NCBI GenBank assembly: GCA_902493335.1
Contig: CABUPJ010000005.1
Span: 1-64,000, forward strand
Direction: 5' to 3'
Source: an uncultured Porphyromonadaceae bacterium
GTDB taxonomy: Bacteria > Bacteroidota > Bacteroidia > Bacteroidales > Muribaculaceae
DNA length: 64,000 nt
The position numbers and the translations under genes are program-made. Every line of letters begins with the position of its first letter. The stretch's first letter is position 1. The notes under the pieces are model-generated. The model searched no databases. It saw only the letters and a list, made by a program, of their open reading frames with translations, and was not told the DNA's origin. Positions 27,453 through 35,401 of this stretch are shown one piece after another.

Positions 27453-28688
27453 TTAAAAATATAAATAAAGAAAGACTGAAATTTGACTTATTTCTACAAT
27501 CCAACAAGGTATGCCCAATGCAAGGTATTTAAAGGAATTATATTTTTTGTTATATGCAAAAATGCTTAAAATAGATAGGATTGTAAATAATAATAAGCCC
27601 CACCACGAAAACCAATATTCGTAAGCCCAGCCCAAATACATACAGTATTGAATAGCGCAAATTGATAAAATAATTGACAGTGCAATCCATCCTTTATTGT
27701 TTGAAGGAGCATTGATGCTGAAGTAATTTTCGAGGCTTTCGATTTTAGCCTGAAGTTCTTCTTTTTCTGCTTTCTCTTGGCTGATGATGCTTTTAAGATG
27801 CTCTATCTCGGATGATTCTTCGGTAGTAGCGTTTTCTTCTAAGTAAGGTATTGTTGCACCATTGATTATATTGTTGATTGAAGAAACTTCTTCTTTTGAA
27901 GTGATTTTGACGATATCTTGTGCTGTCGGTCTGTCCCATGTATTGGCTGAAAGGCATTTGCCCATCAGGTCAGATAGGCGTTTGCTGAAAGCTGAGGGTA
28001 GTTTTGGTGTTTCGGCTCCGTGAAGTTGCATAACGCCGCCCTGTCCCATAAATGGCAGACTGCCGGTTGCGAGTTCGTAAATGGTAGCGCCGAGGGCCCA
28101 TATATCGGTTGCCTTAACTGATTCGGGTTCGGCTTTAAATAATTCGGGAGCCATATATGAAATAGAACCCGCCTGGTCTGAAGCATTGTTTTTAAGTCGT
28201 GTCGATGCTCTGCGCAGGGTCGAGCGCATCTTCAAACTGAGTCCGAAGTCGGTGATGACGTAATGTCCGGCGGCGTCTTTTAAAATATTGTCGGGTTTGA
28301 TGTCGCGGTGTATGATGTCGTTTTCATGAAGATATGCGAGACCGGAAGCGACGTCGTGTATGAATTTCCAAATCTCATCCTCAGATATTTCACCGATTAG
28401 TTTTACTGCCGATGAAGGGCAATATTGCATCACGAGATATGGTTGTTCGCCTGCATTGTCGAAATAGTCGGCTTTCAGCAGATTAGGGTGATGGAGACTA
28501 TAGACGCTTTTGAATTCGTTTTTGAATTCATCAAGACCACGGGAATCAAGAGCCACGTATATTTTGATGGCTACATTGATGCCGATTTTCTTATCTGTGG
28601 CGAGCCAGACTTCGCCGAAGCTGCCGCGCCCGATAGATTTGTTTAATACGTAGCGGTCGTTGATTGTGTCATTGACGTCGAAGCTCAT
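27453..28688 (-). CDS. Eukaryotic-like Ser/Thr kinase with membrane tail
   Basis: A 411-residue Hanks-type kinase. The kinase domain (about 12-265) has the Gly loop GRGSFG (20-25), the ATP lysine K42 (VAIK), the catalytic loop HRDIKPDN, DFG and APE, so it should be active. A coiled coil follows (about 290-325) and then three or four membrane helices to the C-terminus, placing the kinase in the cytoplasm at the inner membrane. It has no PASTA or other extracellular sensor. The gene is AT-rich compared with core genes and lies inside a cassette bounded by duplicated helicase DNA, which suggests transfer. It lies 136 bases downstream of the ATPase stop, same strand. Target unknown; a defence role is possible but not shown. 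Confidence 0.88.
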   Translation of the reverse strand: MSFDVNDTINDRYVLNKSIGRGSFGEVWLATDKKIGINVAIKIYVALDSRGLDEFKNEFKSVYSLHHPNLLKADYFDNAGEQPYLVMQYCPSSAVKLIGEISEDEIWKFIHDVASGLAYLHENDIIHRDIKPDNILKDAAGHYVITDFGLSLKMRSTLRRASTRLKNNASDQAGSISYMAPELFKAEPESVKATDIWALGATIYELATGSLPFMGQGGVMQLHGAETPKLPSAFSKRLSDLMGKCLSANTWDRPTAQDIVKITSKEEVSSINNIINGATIPYLEENATTEESSEIEHLKSIISQEKAEKEELQAKIESLENYFSINAPSNNKGWIALSIILSICAIQYCMYLGWAYEYWFSWWGLLLFTILSILSIFAYNKKYNSFKYLALGIPCWIVEISQISVFLYLYF

Positions 28689-28824
28689 GGTGAAATATAA
28701 GGATTAAATGAATTATAATGATGATTTTGACGCAAATGTAAGTATTTTATCTGAAATAATTATCAAAAATGTATTTAATCAAAATATTTCAGATTGTGTT
28801 ATGTTTTTCACATATACTTTTGAA

Positions 28825-30156
28825 TCACATCTCTTCTAAGGTGAGCAGCTTGGTTTCGATTTGGTATTTGGGCAGCAGGGTGGCTTTCAGGTGGTTGACT
28901 TTTGCCATAAAGTCCTTATGGTCGTAGTTGCGTCGCTGGCGCTTAACTTCGGCGACTAAGGCTGTTTTGCCGTCGATTTTGATGCCGACGATGTCAATCT
29001 CGTTGGCGTCTTTGCCTTTCTTGCGCTCCCACCATGAGCCAAGATCTGAAAATTCGTGACTCTCTATCATCTTTAGACGGAACCATTTTTCGAGCGCATG
29101 GCCTGAAAAGGTCGGATAATCGGAGAAAACGATGTCTCGAAGCCGCTCGAAGTTATTCAGCTCGACTAAGGTTTGGTTGCGGTCGAAGTAGTTGAACCAG
29201 AATTTCAGGAAGTTGTCAGTAATTTCATAATGGACGTTCTGTGAGCGAGGCTTAGACATTATCGGGCGGACTCGTTTAATAAGAGAGTAATCTTCAATGA
29301 GGCGCTTCAGATGCCCGGCAACGGTCACGCCGCCCAAAGTGTTTTCGATAGCCCCTTGGGTGTTTATGCCTGAGGCGATACAGTTGAGCACTGAGAAATA
29401 AAGGCCGTAATCTTTGCCGAATTCCTCAATCAGAAGTGAACGGCCTTCGTTAATAAAAGGCGAATTTTCTCTGACGATGTAGTCAATCATACCCTCGACC
29501 GATAAATCGGTGTCTTCGCATAGCATCTCGATGTATTTCGGCACACCGCCGGTGACGCAATAGAAGGCGAGCAGGTCGTCGTTTGAGTGGTCGGGACGAA
29601 AATCGTGCATAATCTCCTTCATGGTCTCTGTGCCGAAGCCGCTCAGGCGAATGGTTGCGTCTGCTCTGCCGAACAACGGTTCGTGGTAGCTCTCGAATAT
29701 CTTGTGCATCATTGAGTAGACCGAACCCATGAGCAGCAGATTGACGTGTGTTTCGTTGCGGTATGAATCCCAGATGTTCTGCATGTCGCTGAAAACTGAG
29801 GGGTTGATGTTGAAAAATTCCTGAAATTCATCTATAATCAGATTGAACTTGAGGGTTTTGGCAAGCTCCATCAACATACGGAATAATGATTGGAATGTTT
29901 TTATCTCCTGCGGTACATAGCAGCCGAGCGCTGAAGTTATCAGTCCGGCAAATTCCTCGCACAGGGTTGCCTCGTTTTTTCTGCTTACAAACAGATATAC
30001 AGTGGGGTACTCGCCTTGGGTAGCGCGTAACGCGAGTGAAGTTTTGCCGATTCGACGACGTCCGGTTATGACCGTCATCCGCGAACGGGATTCAAAGGCA
30101 CGCGATTGTATGCGCCTTAGCTCCTCAATTTCTTTAGTGCGATTATAGAATTTCAT
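28825..30156 (-). CDS. ATPase_2/DUF234-type ATPase with nuclease-like C-terminus
   Basis: A 443-residue P-loop ATPase of the archaeal-type (STAND-related) group. Walker A is GRRRIGKT (32-39), Walker B LIIDEFQEF (about 105-113), followed by a sensor-like region (LLLMGSVYSMM), a winged-helix region (about 250-330) and a C-terminal domain whose EIDIVG...VAEVK pattern resembles a PD-(D/E)xK nuclease fold. Functions of this family are not settled. It has a promoter with a 35-bp dyad operator right before the start, and the remains of a second copy stand at 26958. It sits in a cassette at the 3' end of the helicase gene. Confidence 0.85.
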   Translation of the reverse strand: MKFYNRTKEIEELRRIQSRAFESRSRMTVITGRRRIGKTSLALRATQGEYPTVYLFVSRKNEATLCEEFAGLITSALGCYVPQEIKTFQSLFRMLMELAKTLKFNLIIDEFQEFFNINPSVFSDMQNIWDSYRNETHVNLLLMGSVYSMMHKIFESYHEPLFGRADATIRLSGFGTETMKEIMHDFRPDHSNDDLLAFYCVTGGVPKYIEMLCEDTDLSVEGMIDYIVRENSPFINEGRSLLIEEFGKDYGLYFSVLNCIASGINTQGAIENTLGGVTVAGHLKRLIEDYSLIKRVRPIMSKPRSQNVHYEITDNFLKFWFNYFDRNQTLVELNNFERLRDIVFSDYPTFSGHALEKWFRLKMIESHEFSDLGSWWERKKGKDANEIDIVGIKIDGKTALVAEVKRQRRNYDHKDFMAKVNHLKATLLPKYQIETKLLTLEEM

Positions 30157-30159
30157 AAT

Positions 30160-30221
30160 TTTGTCACCGTTGTAATTATTACCGTGGTGACAAAGTTATA
30201 AACAATCTTTGGAATGGACAA
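30160..30221 (-). promoter_or_regulatory. ATPase promoter with 35-bp dyad operator
   Basis: Minus-strand TTG (30219-30221) and TAACTTTG (30191-30198) are 20 nt apart. Overlapping the -7 box is an inverted repeat, TTTGTCACC...GGTGACAAA (outer arms 30160-30168 and 30186-30194) with inner GTAAT/ATTAC arms, ending 3 bases before the ATG. A protein bound there would block transcription. The remnant at 27001-27036 keeps a worn copy. Confidence 0.65.
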
Positions 30222-30250
30222 GTTTTGAGTAAAATGAATTGATAGTGAAA

Positions 30251-30336
30251 GTAAAATCATCGCCTTGCAGGCGATATGGACCAAGGGTTGAAGTCCTTGG
30301 AGATAAGGAAGATGGCTGCTACGGCTGAAGCCGTAG
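30251..30336. repeat. Hairpin repeats downstream of the helicase
   Basis: ATCGCC-TTGCA-GGCGAT (30258-30274, inside a 28-bp identical repeat of 27190-27217), CCAAGG/CCTTGG around GTTGAAGT (30281-30300), and CTACGGC-TGAA-GCCGTAG (30319-30336). No gene is seen between the ATPase start and the helicase stop (30157-30508). Confidence 0.65.
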
Positions 30337-30434
30337 TTCCATATCGCTCCGCGCCGATGCGCGGTCATGTAAGCGGTTTTAAAAACACAAGAGCATAAGG
30401 GCATAAGAACGTAAGGTTAAATTAAAAATCCTAT

Positions 30435-30537
30435 GTTCTTTTGAGCTTATGGCCTTTTGTTGTCTGTGGTATGACGGGTCTGATTTTGATTGTGCATTGT
30501 GCATCGGGTCAGGGCTTTGCGACGGTGACGCGGACGC
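30435..30537 (-). repeat. Helicase-side copy of the 103-bp border repeat
   Basis: It covers the last nine codons of the helicase gene plus 74 bp downstream. Its partner lies at 27297-27399 in the same orientation, so the cassette between is flanked by direct repeats. Confidence 0.8.
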
Positions 30538-31819
30538 GGCGGTTTTTGAGTTTGCGGCCTTTGACGGCTTCGAGGAGGGCTCCGGCGACGCTGCGGTCGA
30601 CGGCGGCATATGAGGCGTGATCTTTGACGATGATGCGCCCTATGGCTTCGGCTGGCAGGTTGCCTGCGGCGATGAGGTAGCCGGCGACGTCGCCGCGCGA
30701 GATTTTTTCTTTCTTGCCTGCATCGATATAGAGTGTTGTCTTCGAGGCGCGTATGGGCTCGGCTGCGGGAGTCGAGATGTCGGCGTCGCGGTCGAAGACG
30801 ACGTAGTCGGGCGTCTTCTCACCGGGGCCGGTGATGACATAGACGTCGCCCGAAGCGCCGGCGCGGGCTGTGCGGCCGTTGCGGTGTGTCCAGGCTTCGG
30901 CAGAGACGGGCAGGTGGTAGTGGATGATGGAGCGGACGCTGTCGAGGTCGAGACCACGCGACGCGAGGTCGGTGGTGACGAGGATGGGAGCGCTGCCGTT
31001 GTCGGCCATGATGAGGGCCTGCTCGCGGGCGAGCTGCTCGAGTCCGCCGTGGTAGAGAGCTGCCGGAAAGCCTTTGCGGCGCAGGGCGTCGTAGACGCGT
31101 TCGGCGCTCTCGCGGTGGTTGACGAAGACGATGGTCTTGCCGTCGGGCAGGGCGGCGAGGAGTTTCATGAGTGTGTCGAGCTTGTCGCGCTCGGGCGAGG
31201 CGACGCGGGCCACGGCGATGTCGGGCTGCGAGGTGTCTGAAAAGTCAATCGTCTCGGCGCCGGCGAGGTCGATGAAGTCGGGGGCTTCGGCAAGAGGGGT
31301 GGCTGAGGTCAGGATGGTGTGCCGCGGGCGTCCCAGGCGTCGCACGACACGGCGCATCTCGTCATGGAAGCCGAGTTCGAGGGCTTTGTCGTATTCGTCA
31401 AGTACGATGACGTCAGGCTCGAGGAATCCGATGGTGTCGCGGTTGAGGTGGTCGAGGAGTCGGCCGGGTGTGGCGATGATGATGTCGGGCGTGACGCTCA
31501 GTGAGTTGCGTTCGTCGGAGAAGCTGTGGCCGCCGTAGAGCGCTACGGTCTTCATCGGCAGAGCCAGAGGACGCACGACGCCGGCAATCTGTATCACCAG
31601 CTCGCGTGACGGAGCTATGACGACGGCCTTGACGCCCTGACGTGAGGCATTGATGTCGCGCAGCATCGCCAGGGTGAAGGCGAGTGTCTTGCCGCTGCCT
31701 GTCGGCGCGAGAATTATAAGCCGGCTCGCCGTCGAGGCACTGACGGCGAGCTGGAGGGGGTTGAGGCTTTCGATGCCGAGGCTTTTGCGCGCGGCTTCAA
31801 GGATTTGGTTCTCAGTCAT
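30509..31819 (-). CDS. DEAD-box RNA helicase, DEYD variant, DbpA-like tail
   Basis: A 436-residue ATP-dependent RNA helicase. Motif Q region FNPLQ-like (LNPLQLAV), Walker A APTGSGKT (about 38-45), motif II reads DEYD instead of DEAD (VIVLDEYDKALELGF), motif III SAT, and the C-terminal RecA domain has ATPGRLLD, TTDLASRGLD and HRNGRTARAG. The last about 75 residues (ISRGDVAGYLIAAG...RVRVTVAKP) resemble the DbpA RNA-binding domain, suggesting a role in ribosome assembly. Its 3' end is the target side of the kinase/ATPase cassette but is intact. Confidence 0.9.
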   Translation of the reverse strand: MTENQILEAARKSLGIESLNPLQLAVSASTASRLIILAPTGSGKTLAFTLAMLRDINASRQGVKAVVIAPSRELVIQIAGVVRPLALPMKTVALYGGHSFSDERNSLSVTPDIIIATPGRLLDHLNRDTIGFLEPDVIVLDEYDKALELGFHDEMRRVVRRLGRPRHTILTSATPLAEAPDFIDLAGAETIDFSDTSQPDIAVARVASPERDKLDTLMKLLAALPDGKTIVFVNHRESAERVYDALRRKGFPAALYHGGLEQLAREQALIMADNGSAPILVTTDLASRGLDLDSVRSIIHYHLPVSAEAWTHRNGRTARAGASGDVYVITGPGEKTPDYVVFDRDADISTPAAEPIRASKTTLYIDAGKKEKISRGDVAGYLIAAGNLPAEAIGRIIVKDHASYAAVDRSVAGALLEAVKGRKLKNRRVRVTVAKP

Positions 31820-31890
31820 TGGCGAACGGGTAAGATCATTAGGGCCATTAACGACGATAATGACCTGCTATTCAATAATTTTTGTCTGAA

Positions 31891-32361
31891 TCAGAGCAAT
31901 GATGTCACAATGGCGTCGAATTTCTCGGCGGGGAGCAGGTCGCCGGTACCGACGATGTTGCGGTTGAGGCTGCCGTCGGCGTTGAGCACGATGACGTTGG
32001 GGATGCTCTCGACGCCCATCAGACCTGAGAGGTCCTGATATTTGTCGACGTCGACAGAGATGAAGTCAACCTTGTCGCCGTATTTCTCGGAGGCAGCTTC
32101 GAAAACGGGCGCGAATTCCTGACACGGACCACACCACACGGCGTTGAAGTCGAGGATGATGGGTTTGGGTGTGCGGTCGGCTTTGATGAGACCGGCTTCG
32201 GCGAGCGCGCGAAGAACGATTTCGTTGCCACTCGGAGCGACGGTTTCCTGGGTTTCGGCGGGGAGCTGATTGTTTTCAGCGGCCTTGTCCTTGACGCCGC
32301 ATGATGAGAGCATCGATACGGCCACAAAGGCGGCTGCGATAAATGATAATGCCTTTTTCAT
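31891..32361 (-). CDS. Thioredoxin-fold lipoprotein
   Basis: A 156-residue lipoprotein (lipobox LSSC, Cys21) with one thioredoxin domain. The redox motif WCGPC lies near residue 80, and the cis-Pro block IPNVIV near 120. It would exchange disulfides on periplasmic or surface partners. A linker of about 30 residues separates the lipid anchor from the domain. It stands alone between the helicase and mdh. Confidence 0.9.
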   Translation of the reverse strand: MKKALSFIAAAFVAVSMLSSCGVKDKAAENNQLPAETQETVAPSGNEIVLRALAEAGLIKADRTPKPIILDFNAVWCGPCQEFAPVFEAASEKYGDKVDFISVDVDKYQDLSGLMGVESIPNVIVLNADGSLNRNIVGTGDLLPAEKFDAIVTSLL

Positions 32362-32418
32362 GTTTTTTGTCGTGTTATTTTGTTGCTACAACGTTATTGA
32401 CGATGTAAATGTTTATAA

Positions 32419-32460
32419 AACAGACCCGGTCAGTGTCAAACCGGCCGGGCCCGTTCTGTT
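32419..32460 (-). terminator. Terminator of mdh
   Basis: On the minus strand AACAGA...CCGGT pairs with ACCGG...TCTGTT, followed by TT and an A/T-rich stretch. It lies 67 bases after the mdh stop; the spacer between holds an AT-rich AATGTGGAAT/TTGAATTTTGAATT repeat. Confidence 0.6.
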
Positions 32461-32526
32461 AATTCTGAATGTGGAATGTTGAATTTTGAATTATCAACTA
32501 TCTCGTTCCACAGCTCTGTTCTCTAC

Positions 32527-33453
32527 TCAGGCGAGGGCGGCGTTTGTCTTGTGGACAGCAGCGGCGCTCTTGGCGAAGAGTTCTTTCTCGACGTCGTTGA
32601 GGTCGAATTCGACGATCTTCTCGATGCCGTTGCGGCCGAGGATACAGGGAACGCCGATGCAGAGGTCTTTCTCACCGTATTCGCCTTCGAGGAGGGCCGA
32701 GCAGCTGATGAGTTTCTTCTCGTCGTGGAGGACGGCTTTGACGACCTGTGCTGCGGCTGCGCCGGGAGCATACCATGCAGATGTGCCGAGGAGACCGGTC
32801 AGGGTTGCGCCGCCTACCATTGTGTCGGCAGCGACTTTCTGGAGAGTCTCGGCGCTGAGGAGGGTAGAAGCGGGGATGCCGCGGTATGCTGCATAGCGTG
32901 TCAGAGGTATCATTGTTGTGTCGCCGTGACCGCCGATGACGATGCCTTCGACTTCAGTGGGGTTGGCGCCGAGAGCGATGCTCAGGAAATATTTGAAGCG
33001 CGAGCTGTCGAGAGCGCCGCCCATACCGATGATGCGGTTTTTGGGCAGACCTGATGTCTTGTGGATGAGGTATGTCATGGTGTCCATGGGGTTTGACACG
33101 CAGACGATGATGGCGTTGGGCGAGTGTTTGAGAATCTGGTCTGTGACAGATTTGACGATGCCGGCGTTGACGCCGATGAGTTCCTCGCGGGTCATGCCCG
33201 GTTTGCGGGGGATGCCTGATGTGATGACAACGACATCAGAGCCTTCTGTCTTGGCGTAGTCGTTGGTGACACCTGTCAGGCGGGTGTTCAGACCGAGGAT
33301 AGAAGCGGTCTGCATTATATCCATGGCTTTGCCTTCAGAGACGCCTTCTTTGATGTCGAGCAGAACGACTTCGTCGGCCATCTGGTTTGTTACGAGAACA
33401 TTTGCACAAGTTGCGCCTACGTTGCCGGCGCCTACTACTGTAACTTTTGACAT
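32527..33453 (-). CDS. mdh: Malate dehydrogenase
   Basis: A cytoplasmic NAD-dependent enzyme converting malate and oxaloacetate, which in Bacteroidales supports the reductive branch to fumarate and succinate. The 308 residues start with the dinucleotide motif GAGNVG (8-13). The substrate loop IPRKPGMTREEL (about 80-91) has the Arg typical of malate over lactate specificity, and VIGGHGDTTMIPL (about 173-185) carries the catalytic His. It is the LDH-like tetrameric type. A TACCTTTG -7 box lies about 50 bases upstream. Confidence 0.95.
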   Translation of the reverse strand: MSKVTVVGAGNVGATCANVLVTNQMADEVVLLDIKEGVSEGKAMDIMQTASILGLNTRLTGVTNDYAKTEGSDVVVITSGIPRKPGMTREELIGVNAGIVKSVTDQILKHSPNAIIVCVSNPMDTMTYLIHKTSGLPKNRIIGMGGALDSSRFKYFLSIALGANPTEVEGIVIGGHGDTTMIPLTRYAAYRGIPASTLLSAETLQKVAADTMVGGATLTGLLGTSAWYAPGAAAAQVVKAVLHDEKKLISCSALLEGEYGEKDLCIGVPCILGRNGIEKIVEFDLNDVEKELFAKSAAAVHKTNAALA

Positions 33454-33502
33454 GATAGTTGGTTTATATTTGGGTTGGTTTTATGTATGTTGTTATGTGT
33501 TA

Positions 33503-33510
33503 CAAAGGTA
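33503..33510 (-). promoter_or_regulatory. Promoter -7 box of mdh
   Basis: Minus-strand TACCTTTG matches the consensus; a well-placed -33 element was not found. Confidence 0.45.
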
Positions 33511-33549
33511 ACTAAAATTTTTATTTGACGTGATTTTTTGACGTGGAAA

Positions 33550-35280
33550 TCAGATGACGTCGTCTTCGATTGTCTCGAGGGCCTCGGCCTTGACTTCGGC
33601 GGGGACGGGAGCGTCTGAAGTGGCGGCCTCGAGTTTCTTCATTATGGCGAAGATAAATCCGGCCGAGAGGAGGCAGACTACGATAAGGATGCCCCACAGG
33701 AGAGCCACGTTGATTTCATTCCAGAGCAGGGCGGGGATGAACACCAGGTAGTTACCAATGGCGGTTGCGCCGAACCAGCAGCCCATCATAAGGCCTTTGT
33801 ATTTGGGAGGCGCTACTTTAGAGACAAACGAGATGCCCATCGGCGAGAGCAGAAGCTCGGCGAATGTGAGGAAGAGATAGGTCGTGATGAGGATGTTCGG
33901 TGAGACGAGCGTGGCACCCTGACCTTCGCTCGGAGCTGTGCCGAGACCGAGTGACGCAACCATGAGGAAGCCGAAGGCGATGGCTGCGACGAGCATGCCG
34001 AGACCGATCTTGCGGGGTGCGCTCGGTTCTTTCTTGCGTTTGGCGAGCCAGGCGAAGAGACCGACCGAGAACGGTGTCAGCGCGACAACATAGAAGGGGT
34101 TGAACTGCTGATAGATCTGGGGCTGGATACCTGTGACGGGTGAAGGTGTCTGATTGTATATCGCGGCGATGCCTCCGATGGCTGCCAGGGCGACGATGAC
34201 CGAGATGATGCGGCTGCGGCTGCCTGACGACTGGAAGATGTTGAATATCGCGTAGACGGCTGCGACGATGAGGGCGAGAGCCCAGACATTGAAGCCGATG
34301 CGTGTCCACGACGAGGTTTCGGTGGCGGTGAATACTTCGGCGAATTTGGTGAGCGTCATGCCGTTCTGATGGAATACCATCCAGAAGAAGATGACGACTG
34401 TGAAGACAAGCAGAAGGGCGACGATGCGGCTCTTTGTCTGCGCGGGTGTGAGTTCGGGCGTTTTGGCTGCGCCTTTGCTGTCGCCGGCTGCCTGCATGGC
34501 TTCGGCGCTGTAGGTGCGGCGTCCGAGTTTATAGATGAGGAACGACAGAACCATCGAGCAGCAGGCTACGGCAAACGCGTAGCTGTAGCCGGTCGAGATA
34601 GCGTTCATGAAGTCGGTGGCGAAGCCTTCGAGATTGCCGGTATACTGGCTTGCGTTGGCGGCTATGTAGTTGTTGACGGTGTCGAGCGTCTTGGCGTCGA
34701 GGGTGTCGCCGCCCATGATTTTGGTGCAGATACTCGGAATCGCGGGGTTGTAGACGAAGCCGGCGCCTTTGAGGGCATAGCTGCAGAGAGCCGATGTCAC
34801 CGAGGGGGCAAACATGGCGCCGATGTTGATGGCCATGTAGAAAAGCGAGAAGGCTACGTCGCGTTTGTCGCTGTATTTCGGATTGTTATAGAGGTCGCCG
34901 ACCATCACCTGAAGGTTGCCTTTGAAGAGGCCGGTGCCTATCGAGATGAGCAGCAGGGCGCCGAGCATGATGACGAGTGACGAGGTCGCCAGACGTGGCG
35001 TCGGTATCGCCATTATAAGATAGCCTAAGAACATGACGACGATGCCTAAGGTCACGGTCTTCTGGAAGTTCCATTTGTCGGCGATGATGCCGCCGATCAT
35101 GGGCATGAAGTAGACCAGAGCGAGGAATGTCGAGTAGATGAAACCGGCGGTTGCGGTGCTGAAGGCGAATTTTGCCTGGAGGAACAGCAGCAGGATGGCC
35201 AGCATTGTGTAGTAGCCGAAACGTTCGCCTGTGTTTGACAGGGCGAGTACGTAGAGGCCTTTGGGTTGGTTTTTAAACAT
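33550..35280 (-). CDS. POT-family proton/peptide symporter
   Basis: An inner-membrane importer of di- and tripeptides driven by protons. It has 576 residues and about 14 helices. The family motif around GERFGYYTM (about residues 18-26) is present, as is FSLFYMAINIGAMFAP (about 146-161). The long middle section (about 250-400) contains extra helices, as usual for bacterial relatives. The stop is 96 bases upstream of the mdh start, on the same strand. Confidence 0.92.
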   Translation of the reverse strand: MFKNQPKGLYVLALSNTGERFGYYTMLAILLLFLQAKFAFSTATAGFIYSTFLALVYFMPMIGGIIADKWNFQKTVTLGIVVMFLGYLIMAIPTPRLATSSLVIMLGALLLISIGTGLFKGNLQVMVGDLYNNPKYSDKRDVAFSLFYMAINIGAMFAPSVTSALCSYALKGAGFVYNPAIPSICTKIMGGDTLDAKTLDTVNNYIAANASQYTGNLEGFATDFMNAISTGYSYAFAVACCSMVLSFLIYKLGRRTYSAEAMQAAGDSKGAAKTPELTPAQTKSRIVALLLVFTVVIFFWMVFHQNGMTLTKFAEVFTATETSSWTRIGFNVWALALIVAAVYAIFNIFQSSGSRSRIISVIVALAAIGGIAAIYNQTPSPVTGIQPQIYQQFNPFYVVALTPFSVGLFAWLAKRKKEPSAPRKIGLGMLVAAIAFGFLMVASLGLGTAPSEGQGATLVSPNILITTYLFLTFAELLLSPMGISFVSKVAPPKYKGLMMGCWFGATAIGNYLVFIPALLWNEINVALLWGILIVVCLLSAGFIFAIMKKLEAATSDAPVPAEVKAEALETIEDDVI

Positions 35281-35401
35281 AACGGGACTGTTGTTTATGG
35301 TTTTTAGATTTTTCGCTAAATTACAAAAATAATTCCAAAAAGCAACAAGAGCGGGCTGACTTATAGGTCTGAATGGGCTAATTAGTCAAATATGCCGGTT
35401 G

